From: Planctomycetaceae bacterium
GTDB lineage: Bacteria > Planctomycetota > Planctomycetia > Pirellulales > Pirellulaceae
Reading direction: 5' to 3'
Assembly: GCA_947463915.1 (NCBI GenBank)
Contig: CANHVO010000026.1
Span: forward strand, 1-33,954
Length of the DNA: 33,954 nucleotides
Below, one piece after another: positions 17,038 to 25,665 of this stretch (position 1 is the stretch's first letter; every line of letters starts with the position of its first letter). A program made the position numbers and the translations under genes. The notes under the pieces are model-generated. The model made no database searches and was not told where the DNA came from. It saw only the letters and a program-made list of their open reading frames with translations.

Positions 17038-17097
17038 GTAGGACAGCCTTTCCAGGCCGTCGAAATACCCTAGGACGGCCTGGAAAGGCCATTCTAC
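17038..17097. repeat. palindromic element, type A, in leader of the S15 hydrolase gene
   Basis: The arms 17038-17061 and 17074-17097 are 24-base inverted repeats with three mismatched positions and a 12-base spacer. It ends 20 bases upstream of the ATG at 17017 and lies in the gap after the DUF1501 stop. As RNA it would form a long hairpin directly before the ribosome-binding region. Confidence 0.9.
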
Positions 17098-17138
17098 ATA
17101 TCGGACTGCAGTTAAGGGCAGGCGTTAAACATGCGGCA

Positions 17139-18539
17139 CTAGGACAAAATTTCCTTTACTACCGAGCCATACACATCAGTGAGCCTGAAGTCGCGGCCGA
17201 CATTGCGCCAAGTCAATCGCGTGTGATCGAGGCCTAATAAGTGCAGCATAGTGGCGTGCAAATCGTGAATGTGGACCTTGCCGTTGATGACTTTAAAGCC
17301 CATATGATCCGTCTCGCCATAAGTAAACCCTTGCTTGATTCCGCCGCCGGCCATCCAGGCGCAGAAGCTTTGTGGCTGATGCTCGCGACCGTGTTTGTCG
17401 ATCGGAGCCGTTCCGCTCAAATCCTGACTCCATGGAGTGCGCCCAAATTCGCCAGACCAAAGTACGAGCGTGTCTTCGAGCATTCCTCGGTGTTTCAGAT
17501 CTTTGATGAGTGCGGCAACCGGTTGGTCGGTCTGATTGCAGAGCTTCGGGAGATTGCCGCGAACGTCGCCATGGTGATCCCAGCCATCCATCGTGACTTG
17601 CACAAATCGAACGCCTGATTCGCTAAGCTTGCGGGCCAACAAGCAGGCCCTCGCATTCTTGTCGGTCTCTTTGCCTCCGACGCCGTACATCTTGAGCGTC
17701 TCTTCACTCTCCTTCGAAACGTCGACTAGGTTTGGCGTCTCAGTCTGCATTCGAAATGCCAGCTCCATGTTTTGGATCATCCCTTCCATGTTCGTATCGC
17801 CGTGAAGCTCATCGAGCAAACGCTCGTTCATACGACGAGTAAGATCCAGTCGTTTGTGCTGAACAGCTTCGTTTATCGATGCATTTTTGAGGTTCGCAAT
17901 CGGAGAGCTCTTGCTATCGAGTGGTATGGTTAAAGCCGTCCCTTGATGGATCGCGGGAAGAAAAGCCGAACCATACGTGCGAACGCTCTTCGGATGAATC
18001 GTGATAAAGCTAGGCAAGTTCTGATTCTCGCTTCCCAGTCCATAACTGATCCACGATCCCATCGACGGGCGGACTTCTGTGAAGCTGCCTGTATGAAACT
18101 GATTCTCAGCACTCGCGTGTTGAGGATTGTCCGCGTTCATTCCACGCAACAAACATATGTCATCGGCGATCTCAGCAAGATTCGGCATTAAGTCGGATAT
18201 CATCATCCCCGACTGACCTCGTGGTTTCACTGGAGCCATCGCACCCAACGCAAGAAACTTTTCCGTCCCAACTTGAGTGACGTTGCGGTCCAGTGGAGAA
18301 TCGATTGCCTCGCCATGCTTGCCGCTGATGTACTCTTTGGGATCAAACAGATCCATTTGCGACGGGCCGCCGGCCATGAACAGGAAGATGACCCGTTTGG
18401 CTCGCGGGCTGAAGTCCAGAGCACGAGCCCCCGAAGCCTTATCCGCCGCATGCAGCATGTCGTGCAATGCCAGTGCACCGAAACCACAAGCGGCATGTTG
18501 CAAGCATTGACGACGATTGGGAATGCAATTGTTAATCAT
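17139..18539 (-). CDS. DUF1501 family protein, Tat-exported
   Basis: Start at the ATG at 18539, preceded by AAAGGA at a suitable distance. The leader NRRQCLQHAACGFGALALHD is a twin-arginine-like signal. Family motifs: RVIFLFMAGGPSQMDLFDPK, MMISDLMPNLAEIADDICLL, GWDHHGDVRGNLP, LVLWSGEFGRTPWSQ, HGREHQPQSFCAWMAGGGIK, and the end MLHLLGLDHTRLTWRNVGRDFRLTDVYG. Conserved Asp/His clusters fit an alkaline-phosphatase-superfamily metal centre, but no reaction is known. Length (466) is normal. Compared with the DUF1501 protein at 6822, it keeps the stronger metal-site motifs GRDF and GEFGRTP. It follows a PSD1-DUF1549-DUF1553 gene, as usual for the family, with a palindromic element between the two genes. 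Confidence 0.92.
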   Translation of the reverse strand: MINNCIPNRRQCLQHAACGFGALALHDMLHAADKASGARALDFSPRAKRVIFLFMAGGPSQMDLFDPKEYISGKHGEAIDSPLDRNVTQVGTEKFLALGAMAPVKPRGQSGMMISDLMPNLAEIADDICLLRGMNADNPQHASAENQFHTGSFTEVRPSMGSWISYGLGSENQNLPSFITIHPKSVRTYGSAFLPAIHQGTALTIPLDSKSSPIANLKNASINEAVQHKRLDLTRRMNERLLDELHGDTNMEGMIQNMELAFRMQTETPNLVDVSKESEETLKMYGVGGKETDKNARACLLARKLSESGVRFVQVTMDGWDHHGDVRGNLPKLCNQTDQPVAALIKDLKHRGMLEDTLVLWSGEFGRTPWSQDLSGTAPIDKHGREHQPQSFCAWMAGGGIKQGFTYGETDHMGFKVINGKVHIHDLHATMLHLLGLDHTRLTWRNVGRDFRLTDVYGSVVKEILS

Positions 18540-18556
18540 GGTGGGACAATCCTTTC

Positions 18557-18616
18557 GTAGGACGGCCTTTCCAGGCCGTCTGCAAAAATCGAGACGGCCT
18601 GGAAAGGCCGTCCTAC
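18557..18616. repeat. palindromic element, type A, between DUF1553 and DUF1501 genes
   Basis: The arms 18557-18580 and 18593-18616 are perfect 24-base reverse complements with a 12-base spacer. It lies 10 bases after the stop of the DUF1549/DUF1553 gene and 17 bases before the ATG of DUF1501. A hairpin here could limit read-through or protect the upstream message. Confidence 0.93.
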
Positions 18617-18625
18617 CAATGTGGA

Positions 18626-21289
18626 TCAAAAACGAAATACAAAATGATTCGAAGACATCAAGCTGTGGCAAAGCTCGATCCATGCAAGCGATTCAACGGA
18701 CGCTTTCTTTTCGCTCGCAATGAGCGACTTGGCTTCTTCAAGAAATGAGCTTGCTTCCTGTCGCTCGACGGCTGTAATTGGCCGACCTAGCACACGAACC
18801 CAAAGCTGTTCCAGTCGTTCGTCATGTGACGACGAGCCAGCCAGCAGTTGATCGACTAACGACTTGGCTCGTTTGCGAAACAGGTCGTTGTTCATCAAGA
18901 ACAGCGACTGAGTTGGAACGACCGTTTGATTGCGTTGACCTGCGATCTGCGCCGGATTCACAAAATCGAAGAAGGTCCTGACGCGATCGTCGTTGGTAAA
19001 GCCGGTCCGCATGACGGGTAAATAGACGGTTCGTTCAAATTCCTGAGATGGCCGAGATTTGCGGTGGTTATAGTTGGGAGGATTTACTCCCTTTTGGACC
19101 AAATCCCCAGTGTTTTCGACAACTTCGAGGACCAATGCTGGCCCTCCATAACTTTCCCGTAGTTCACCGCTGACCGCGAGGATTGAATCGCGAATCGCTT
19201 CAGCGTCCAACCGTTGCCGATTCATTCGCCAAAGCAATCGATTGTCCGGATCTCCCATTGTGCCGACATCTTTGGGATTCGCGCTGCTGAGTCGATAAGT
19301 ACGACTAAGGACCAACGAGCGAATCAAGTTCTTTTGCGACCATCCATTTTTCATGAAGCGAGTAGCAAGGTGATCGAGTAACTCAGGATGAATTGGCACT
19401 TCGCCACGAACGCCGAAGTAATCGATTGATCGCACAAGTCCTTCACCGAACAGCTTTTGCCAGATGCGATTGACGGTGACGCGAGCTGTAAGTGGATTCT
19501 TTGCGTCGGCCACCCAATTAGCCAGTTGCAATCGTCCGCTTTGTCCACTGGGGATTTCAGGAAAGTCCTTCCACGAAGCGACTCTTAGTGCGCCTCGCCG
19601 AACGATCTTGCCCGGAGCATACGGGTTTCCGCGAATGTAGACTGGCATGTCAACCGGCATCTCGCCATCGTGCATTGCGAAAGCTTTGGGAACCTTCGAG
19701 GAGAAGAACTCTGCATGCCGGATCTCAGTATCAAGTTTCTTGAGCTTTTCGGTCAGTTCATCTTTTTGCTTAGTCAGCGATTCCAAAGGTGCAGACGCAT
19801 TCCCTGTGCCGTGCACATCAGCGTCTCCTTCCTTCTTGGTCAACTTATCTTCTGGCTCTTTCTCAGAGCCTTTCGGCGGATTCTTTGTTTCTTCTCCGTT
19901 TGGCTGCGACGCAGTAGAAGTGGCTGCTGCTTTTTCGTCGGCAGATGCTTTTTCGAGCTTCGCGATTTGAGCAACGATCGCTTTTTTCTCATCGTTGAGC
20001 TTTGTTTGCTCAGCCTTCCAGCTTGCAATTTTCCCCGTATGTTCTTCTTCTAGCTTTTTCCGTTCGTCAAGCTGCTCAGGAGTTTCAGGAAGCTCGGTCG
20101 CGTTCAGCGTACTCCAGACTCCAAACGGAATTTTGTGTGTCGAGGGCGAACTACGTAGCATCCCCGCGATCCCGTAGTAGTCATCGACTCCAATCGGGTC
20201 GAACTTGTGATCGTGGCATCGCACACAGCCTAAGGTCATGCCAAGGAATGCTGTTCCAATTTTGCTGACCTGCGTATCGATATGATCGGTCTCCATCTTC
20301 GGTTTGTCCGGTTCGACAATCTCGACGTCACCTAGCATCAAAAAACCAGTTGCCGTAATGTTGTTGGCTTTCTCCCGAGGTGTAGAAGCTTCCATCAAAT
20401 CGCCCGCTATCTGCTCGCGAACGAAACGATCAAACGGCTTGTCGTTGCTGAAAGCGTCGATAAGGTAATCGCGATAACGCCAAGCATGTTCAGCGAAAAC
20501 ACTGTTCGATGTGCCGATCATGTCGGCATAACCAGTAAGATCCAGCCAGTGTCGTGCCCAGCGTTCACCGTAGGCTCGTGAATCGAGCAATCGATTAACG
20601 ACTGTCGCGCAGGCATGGGGAGAGTTGTCTCGAATAAACGCATCGATCTCGGTGTGCGTCGGCGGAAGACCTGTCAAATCGAGGCTTACACGTCGTAGCC
20701 ATGTGTAACGATCCGCATCGACCACGGGTTGAATACCAGCCTCTTCTTGCTTAGCAAGAATAAATCGATCCACCGGATCAAGCGGCCACGATTCGTTGTG
20801 TACGGAAGGTGGCTGAGGATCTGCAACCGGTTGAAAGGCCCAGAATTTGCGACCTTCGTCGAGGTTGATCACTCGAGCGGTCGGTAGCTCATCGATCACA
20901 CGCGGATCGGGAGCCCCCATCGCAATCCAAGCTTCAAAATCGGCGATGATTGAATCAGCGAGCTTTCCCTTGGGAGGCATTTCCGTATCCTCGTATCGCA
21001 GCGCCTTGAGAATACCACTATTTTCTGGCTCACTGGGAACAATTGAAGCACCGCTGTCGCCGCCCTTCAGCAATCCGGCCCGATAATCAATACGTAGTCC
21101 AGCTTGGATAATCTTGGCGCCGGCAGCATGACATTCGTAACAGTGTTCGACAAGCACCGGCCGTATCTTCTTCTCAAAGAACTCCAATTGCTCCGGCGTA
21201 ATATCGTCTTCCCCGTGGGCAGTCAAACAAAGTAGTAGGCATACTCCGTTTGCCGTAACCAAGCAACACCAAGCACTTAATCGAGCCAT
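18626..21289 (-). CDS. PSD1-type cytochrome with DUF1549, coiled-coil insertion and DUF1553
   Basis: Start at the ATG at 21289, giving MARLSAWCCLVTANGVCLLL as export signal; the longer frame from 21469 runs into the gap before the GntR gene. Heme motif HCYECHAAG (Cys50, Cys53, His54) in PSD1 with MPPKGKL. DUF1549 follows with RVSLDLTGLPPTHTEIDAFI, RWARHWLDLTGYADM and the hallmark CVRCHDHKFDPIGVDDYYG. A Lys/Glu/Ala-rich hydrophilic coiled-coil stretch of about 120 residues follows (EEEHTGKIASWKAEQTKLN through LTKQKDELTEKLKKLDTEI). DUF1553 completes the protein (NRIWQKLFGEGLVRSIDYFG, VVPTQSLFLMNNDLF). In the paralogue at 8306 the same slot carries a discoidin-like region, so the slot tolerates different modules. 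At 887 residues the length is normal. Partner DUF1501 follows. Confidence 0.9.
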   Translation of the reverse strand: MARLSAWCCLVTANGVCLLLCLTAHGEDDITPEQLEFFEKKIRPVLVEHCYECHAAGAKIIQAGLRIDYRAGLLKGGDSGASIVPSEPENSGILKALRYEDTEMPPKGKLADSIIADFEAWIAMGAPDPRVIDELPTARVINLDEGRKFWAFQPVADPQPPSVHNESWPLDPVDRFILAKQEEAGIQPVVDADRYTWLRRVSLDLTGLPPTHTEIDAFIRDNSPHACATVVNRLLDSRAYGERWARHWLDLTGYADMIGTSNSVFAEHAWRYRDYLIDAFSNDKPFDRFVREQIAGDLMEASTPREKANNITATGFLMLGDVEIVEPDKPKMETDHIDTQVSKIGTAFLGMTLGCVRCHDHKFDPIGVDDYYGIAGMLRSSPSTHKIPFGVWSTLNATELPETPEQLDERKKLEEEHTGKIASWKAEQTKLNDEKKAIVAQIAKLEKASADEKAAATSTASQPNGEETKNPPKGSEKEPEDKLTKKEGDADVHGTGNASAPLESLTKQKDELTEKLKKLDTEIRHAEFFSSKVPKAFAMHDGEMPVDMPVYIRGNPYAPGKIVRRGALRVASWKDFPEIPSGQSGRLQLANWVADAKNPLTARVTVNRIWQKLFGEGLVRSIDYFGVRGEVPIHPELLDHLATRFMKNGWSQKNLIRSLVLSRTYRLSSANPKDVGTMGDPDNRLLWRMNRQRLDAEAIRDSILAVSGELRESYGGPALVLEVVENTGDLVQKGVNPPNYNHRKSRPSQEFERTVYLPVMRTGFTNDDRVRTFFDFVNPAQIAGQRNQTVVPTQSLFLMNNDLFRKRAKSLVDQLLAGSSSHDERLEQLWVRVLGRPITAVERQEASSFLEEAKSLIASEKKASVESLAWIELCHSLMSSNHFVFRF

Positions 21290-21398
21290 GAAACGAAAGA
21301 TCGCTTGGAAAGCTCTATGGTTTATGAAAAAGGCGACACAAGCGGACGGCACACGGAGTGAGCCTGATACTTTAGGACAATTTCGCATTCGTAAACTC

Positions 21399-22088
21399 CT
21401 ATGGCTTAAGCTGATCAAGAACGGCTTGCATATGCTTGCGCATCGCAAGTTCTGCAGCGTCGGGATCATGATCGCGAACCGCTTTCAAGACAGCTTTGTG
21501 CAGCTTACGTCCAAGTTGATTTTCACGCTGGGTTGGTGTCGTGCGAACCATTTGGGTCAACACAAATTCGTAAATCACTTCGATCAGGTTTTGCATCAAG
21601 ACATTTCCAGCGATGTCGATCAACTTTCGATGAAATCGGAAGTCAATTTCAAGCGCTTCTGCATAGGGCAGTTCCTCATCATCCAACTGCTTGAGCAGCG
21701 CCGAGAGTAGTTCGACGTCCTTAGCCGTTGCTTTCTCAGCAGCCTGTCGAGCGGCCTGGACTTCAATTGCCGAACGCAATTCGGCATACGACAACAGCTC
21801 CTGCGGCGAAATCGTCACCGCGGACTGCAGCAATCGCACACAGTTAGCCAAGCTGTTCGTATCCCCGACGAATGTTCCGCGTCCTCGCTGAATGTCGACC
21901 AAACCCAGGCTTTGAAGTCGAGCCAATGCCTCACGAAGCACCGGACGGCTGACCTGCAGCTGTTCCACCAGCTCATGCTCGCCGGGAAGCCGTGAACCAG
22001 CGGCCAGCTTCTGATCTTTGATCACTCGTGCAATCCGGTCCACGACCAAATCTACCGTGGTCCGTCGCTCAATTACTCCCAATTGCAT
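21399..22088 (-). CDS. GntR family regulator, FCD (FadR/VanR) subfamily
   Basis: A 229-residue repressor-type protein. The N-terminal winged helix-turn-helix spans about residues 10-75, with GSRLPGEHELVEQLQVSRPV, LREALARLQSLGLVDIQRGR and GTFVG. The C-terminal FCD ligand domain keeps the metal-binding set Asp149-x3-His153 (DFRFH), His197 (GRKLHKAV) and His219 (AMRKHM). FCD regulators usually sense small organic acids such as sugar acids and release DNA on binding. The ATG at 22088 has GGGAG seven bases upstream; a TTG one codon earlier is less likely. It is first of the minus-strand run and divergent from the plus-strand run, with the gap between as the probable control region for both. Effector unknown. 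Confidence 0.93.
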   Translation of the reverse strand: MQLGVIERRTTVDLVVDRIARVIKDQKLAAGSRLPGEHELVEQLQVSRPVLREALARLQSLGLVDIQRGRGTFVGDTNSLANCVRLLQSAVTISPQELLSYAELRSAIEVQAARQAAEKATAKDVELLSALLKQLDDEELPYAEALEIDFRFHRKLIDIAGNVLMQNLIEVIYEFVLTQMVRTTPTQRENQLGRKLHKAVLKAVRDHDPDAAELAMRKHMQAVLDQLKP

Positions 22089-22111
22089 CAACTATCTCCC
22101 AATTCATGGCC

Positions 22112-22125
22112 ACTTGTTACCAAGT
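22112..22125. promoter_or_regulatory. candidate GntR/FCD operator ACTTG-TTAC-CAAGT
   Basis: A 5 bp inverted repeat, ACTTG/CAAGT, with a 4-base spacer lies 24-37 bases upstream of the regulator's ATG. A third ACTTG half-site follows at 22128-22132. Size and symmetry fit FCD-type operators, which would imply autoregulation. This is inference from position and symmetry only. Confidence 0.35.
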
Positions 22126-22194
22126 CAACTTGTAAGACATCTTAACAGGATGCGGATTCTCGATCAAGCTTCGGCGGAAAGTGAGTCAAGAATT

Positions 22195-22220
22195 TGCTCA
22201 CGGATCAAGATTCGTGAGCA
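22195..22220. other. perfect 8 bp hairpin in the divergent control region
   Basis: TGCTCACG (22195-22202) and CGTGAGCA (22213-22220) are exact reverse complements around a 10-base loop. The site lies between the GntR gene and the coiled-coil gene. It has no T-run, so it is more likely a binding site or leader structure than a terminator. The rest of 22089-22369 shows no other feature I can support. Confidence 0.5.
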
Positions 22221-22369
22221 TGCTCCCTTAAACCAAGGCAGCCCTATCAGACCGTTCGCGACTTGATCTGCTAGAATGTAGTGCCCCAAGTTGCCGAACT
22301 CAACGACTGCCTGAGCAAGGCTATTGTTCTATCATTATGGCCTCAGAAAATGCACAAAAGGACACACTC

Positions 22370-23110
22370 ATGAAATTCACAGCGATTAAAAAAGGGATCT
22401 TCGCACTTTTGCTTATCTATAGCGGTGGCACACTCTTCGCTTCTGAAGTCAACGAGTTGCGGGAACGCGCAAAAGCAATGCGAACCAAAGCGGCCTTTTT
22501 GGCAGATCAAGGGAACGAGGATCAAGCCCAGCGTATCCAGGTGGAAGCTGCAAAACTGCTGGAAAGGGCTGAGCAATTGGAAACGAACTCCAGCGGCAGG
22601 CGAGAAAAGGAATCCGCTCTCAGCATCGACAAAGAAGCCTTCAAGCTCAAGGGCCGGTTGCAGGATTTGCTTACCAAAGAGCGAATCATGCTCAACGAGC
22701 ATGCAGCGGATTCGGAGTTGGCAAAAGTTCGAGGAGAGATCGCCAACATCGAACAAGCACTTCATAAAATTCAAACCCAACATGATGATAGAAGCGGACA
22801 TCGGCCAGAATTCCGAGCTCAAATCGAAAAGCTCGAAAAAGTCGGACAACGCATGCATCATCTGCGAGTTGCAGCGGAAAACCTCAAGTTGGCCGAGGAG
22901 CATGATCTGGCTCACAAGCTCATGACGAAAGCAGAAGACATCGAGCGTGACGTGCATGCCGCCAAAAAGCGATTGGCTGCCGAAATGCACGAAGACTCTG
23001 AACGCCTTGATGCCGATAGGCCCGATATTGTTGCGAAACTGAAAGAAGAGAACGAGCGTTTGAGAGCCGAACTTAGAGAGCTCAAACAGAAATTGGATAA
23101 ACGCAGATAA
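22370..23110 (+). CDS. exported coiled-coil protein, function unknown
   Basis: Start at the ATG at 22370, which has AAAGGA seven bases upstream; an ATG 33 bases earlier lacks this and would bury the signal. MKFTAIKKGIFALLLIYSGG-TLFAS is a signal peptide. The remaining ~220 residues are almost entirely charged heptad-type sequence, for example LRERAKAMRTKAAFLADQG, RIQVEAAKLLERAEQLE and the last stretch LKEENERLRAELRELKQKLD. It should be a long periplasmic helix. Proteins of this type are common near cytochrome/DUF1501-type genes in planctomycetes, perhaps as spacers or scaffolds (inference). It is the first gene of the plus-strand run. A short direct repeat, AAACGCAGATA, spans its stop codon. 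Confidence 0.75.
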   Translation: MKFTAIKKGIFALLLIYSGGTLFASEVNELRERAKAMRTKAAFLADQGNEDQAQRIQVEAAKLLERAEQLETNSSGRREKESALSIDKEAFKLKGRLQDLLTKERIMLNEHAADSELAKVRGEIANIEQALHKIQTQHDDRSGHRPEFRAQIEKLEKVGQRMHHLRVAAENLKLAEEHDLAHKLMTKAEDIERDVHAAKKRLAAEMHEDSERLDADRPDIVAKLKEENERLRAELRELKQKLDKRR

Positions 23111-23170
23111 TAAACGCAGATAGTAGTAGTCGAGAACGCGGTCCCTCCTCAATGTCATTCTCAGATCAAG

Positions 23171-25642
23171 ATGCAAACATCGCGATTTGTTTTCCTTTCA
23201 GCTCTACCTACCACATTGCTCAACGTGTCCACTTTGAAATCTTCCGCAGTTCGGAATGCCGCGAATGTGACGTCGACCTACATTGCCTGCATAGCAATAG
23301 TCTTCGTCACTTCGATCATCAAGGTTGCTGAGGCCGATTTTCCAGGCAAGCAATTGTTTACCGAGCACTGTGAGAAATGTCACTCGGGTGCAAAAGCGAT
23401 GGGGGGCTTCACGGTATCGAGTCTGGCGGACGATTTCACCGAAAAGCAAAACCGCGAACTTTGGCTGACAGTGCTGGAACAACTCAAGGATGGCAACATG
23501 CCGCCCAAGGAGCAGCCTCGACCGCCAGTGAAAGATGTGCAAAGCGTCTTGGACTGGATCACCACACAAGCTGAAAATGCAGAGCGCGTTCGCAGGGAAA
23601 TAGATGGCCGCGTAGTCATGCGGCGTTTGAATCGGGCTGAGTATGCGAACACCGTCCGCGATTTGCTTGGCGTCGAGGTGGATCTGGCCGACCTATTGCC
23701 GCTGGATACGTCGACAAACGGCTTTGATAACAACGCGGAGCAGTTGCACACCTCGTCATTTCTGATGCGTAACTATCTTGATGCTGCGGATCGTGTGCTC
23801 GACGAGGCTATCGCAAATGAGCCGGAGCCGTGGATTCAGAAGAAACGCTTTGACATTAGAGAAGAGAAGTCCGTCAAGGCGACAGGGAGTGTTTACCGTC
23901 ACACCGACGACGGCGTTGCCATCTTCGCAACTTGGGAATCGGCCAACATACGCGTCACCATGTGGAACTTTCGCAGTCACGTTCGAGGCAGGTATCGCTT
24001 TCGCATCTCCGGCTACGGTTTCCAAAGCGAAGGCAAACCCATCGCGTTTCGCGTCACCGCCGGCACACTCAAAGAAGTGACCGAGGAACGCCTCATCGAC
24101 TACTTCGCCGTTCCCGCCGATAGACCGACCGTGGTCGAGTTCACGGAGCAACTCGAACCGGAGAACCGGATCCGCATCCTCGCCGAAGGCTTGCCAGCGC
24201 TCCCTCCTGCGGTTGAAAAAATCGGTGCTGACAAGTACACCGGCCCCGGACTTGTGATCCAATGGGTCGATGTCGAAGGCCCCATTCTTGAGTCCTGGCC
24301 GCCGCCGAGTCACAAGGCGATCTTTGGCGATCTAAAGCAGACTCGCATCTCGCCGGAACGCTTCGAAGTCGTGTCGTCGCAACCTATGGTGGACGCCGAG
24401 CGAATCCTCCGTGACTTCGCTCGTCGCGCTTTTCGCCGCAACATCAACGACGCCGACATTCAGACCTTCGTCGCCCGCGTGAAATCCAAACTGGACCAAA
24501 ACTATCGTTTTGAGCAGGCGATGCGAGTGGGCCTCAAAGGCGTGCTAGTTTCTCCCAACTTCCTTTTCCTGCGCGAGCAAGGCCCCAAGCTCGACGAATT
24601 CGCACTTGCTAGCCGCCTTTCGTATTTCCTGTGGAGTTCGATGCCCGATGAAGAACTCTTTCAACTCGCCGCGGCGAATCGACTCCATGAACCTGACGTG
24701 CTTCGCGAGCAGGTCGAGCGGTTGCTAAGTGACCCAAAGGCCAAGGCTTTCAACACCAACTTCACCGGCCAGTGGCTTAGCCTCCGCGCCATCGACGCAA
24801 CCATGCCCGACGGCACGCTCTACCCCGAGTACGATGACATCCTCAAGACCTCGATGCTCAAAGAGACCTCTCTGTTCTTCGACGAAGTGCTAAAAAACGA
24901 TCTACCTCTGACCCATTTCGTCAGCTCCGATTTCACCTTTCTCAATGCGAGACTAGCGAAACATTATGGCATTCCCGGCATCGAGGGGATGGAAATGCGC
25001 AAGGTGACGTTGCCAACCGACAGTCATCGCGGCGGACTACTTACGATGGGGAGCGTTCTAAAAGTCACCGCCAATGGCACCACAACTTCGCCCATCATTC
25101 GCGGTTCCTGGGTGCTAGAACGTATTCTTGGCACACCGCCCGCCAAGCCGCCTCTGGATGTGGAAGCCATTGAGCCCGACATTCGCGGTGCCACCACGAT
25201 CCGCGAACAACTCGCCAAACATCGCAATGTCGAAAGTTGTGCAAGCTGCCATCGAAAGATCGATCCACCCGGTTTCGCTCTTGAAAGCTTTGACGTCATC
25301 GGTGGATGGCGAGAGCACTACCGCGCCACCGGCGAGCCAAGACAAGTCAACGGCCGCAGAGTCCGCTTCTGGAATGGGCCCGCCGTGGATCCCGGCGATG
25401 CATTGCCCGATGGGCGTAGCTTTCGCGACATCGACGAATACAAGAAACTCATCCTCGAAGACAAAGACCAACTCGCCCGCAACCTCACTGAAAAGCTACT
25501 CGCGTATGGCACTGGTGCAGTGCCAAGTTACGCGGACAAGCCGCAGATCGAAACCATCGTCAGTCGCCTCCGTGACAAAAATTATGGATTCAAAGCGTTG
25601 ATCCACGAAATCGTGCAGAGTCACCTGTTTCAGACCAAATAA
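23171..25642 (+). CDS. DUF1587/DUF1592/DUF1588/DUF1585 cytochrome-like protein
   Basis: An 823-residue protein with a hydrophobic export segment near residues 36-53. The first c-type heme motif is HCEKCHSG (Cys67, Cys70, His71), followed by MPPKEQPRP. DUF1587 follows (VMRRLNRAEYANTVRDLLGV, about 145-195), then a beta-rich carbohydrate-binding-like middle (about 240-390). DUF1595 (ERILRDFARRAFRRNI), DUF1592 (FALASRLSYFLWSSMPDEEL) and DUF1588 (RGGLLTMGSVLKVTANGTTT) come next, then a second heme motif CASCH (Cys690, Cys693, His694) and DUF1585. Complete family layout; a good reference for seeing the insertions in the paralogue at 12496. Probably a periplasmic redox protein with unknown partner. 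The DUF1552 gene follows after 23 bases, so the pair is almost certainly one message. Confidence 0.93.
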   Translation: MQTSRFVFLSALPTTLLNVSTLKSSAVRNAANVTSTYIACIAIVFVTSIIKVAEADFPGKQLFTEHCEKCHSGAKAMGGFTVSSLADDFTEKQNRELWLTVLEQLKDGNMPPKEQPRPPVKDVQSVLDWITTQAENAERVRREIDGRVVMRRLNRAEYANTVRDLLGVEVDLADLLPLDTSTNGFDNNAEQLHTSSFLMRNYLDAADRVLDEAIANEPEPWIQKKRFDIREEKSVKATGSVYRHTDDGVAIFATWESANIRVTMWNFRSHVRGRYRFRISGYGFQSEGKPIAFRVTAGTLKEVTEERLIDYFAVPADRPTVVEFTEQLEPENRIRILAEGLPALPPAVEKIGADKYTGPGLVIQWVDVEGPILESWPPPSHKAIFGDLKQTRISPERFEVVSSQPMVDAERILRDFARRAFRRNINDADIQTFVARVKSKLDQNYRFEQAMRVGLKGVLVSPNFLFLREQGPKLDEFALASRLSYFLWSSMPDEELFQLAAANRLHEPDVLREQVERLLSDPKAKAFNTNFTGQWLSLRAIDATMPDGTLYPEYDDILKTSMLKETSLFFDEVLKNDLPLTHFVSSDFTFLNARLAKHYGIPGIEGMEMRKVTLPTDSHRGGLLTMGSVLKVTANGTTTSPIIRGSWVLERILGTPPAKPPLDVEAIEPDIRGATTIREQLAKHRNVESCASCHRKIDPPGFALESFDVIGGWREHYRATGEPRQVNGRRVRFWNGPAVDPGDALPDGRSFRDIDEYKKLILEDKDQLARNLTEKLLAYGTGAVPSYADKPQIETIVSRLRDKNYGFKALIHEIVQSHLFQTK

Positions 25643-25665
25643 TCCTTGGTCAAAAGAATGCAATC

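Noticed and set aside
23098-23123. Direct repeat AAACGCAGATA at the stop of the coiled-coil gene
   Set aside because: Only two short copies; probably a small slippage duplication without wider meaning.
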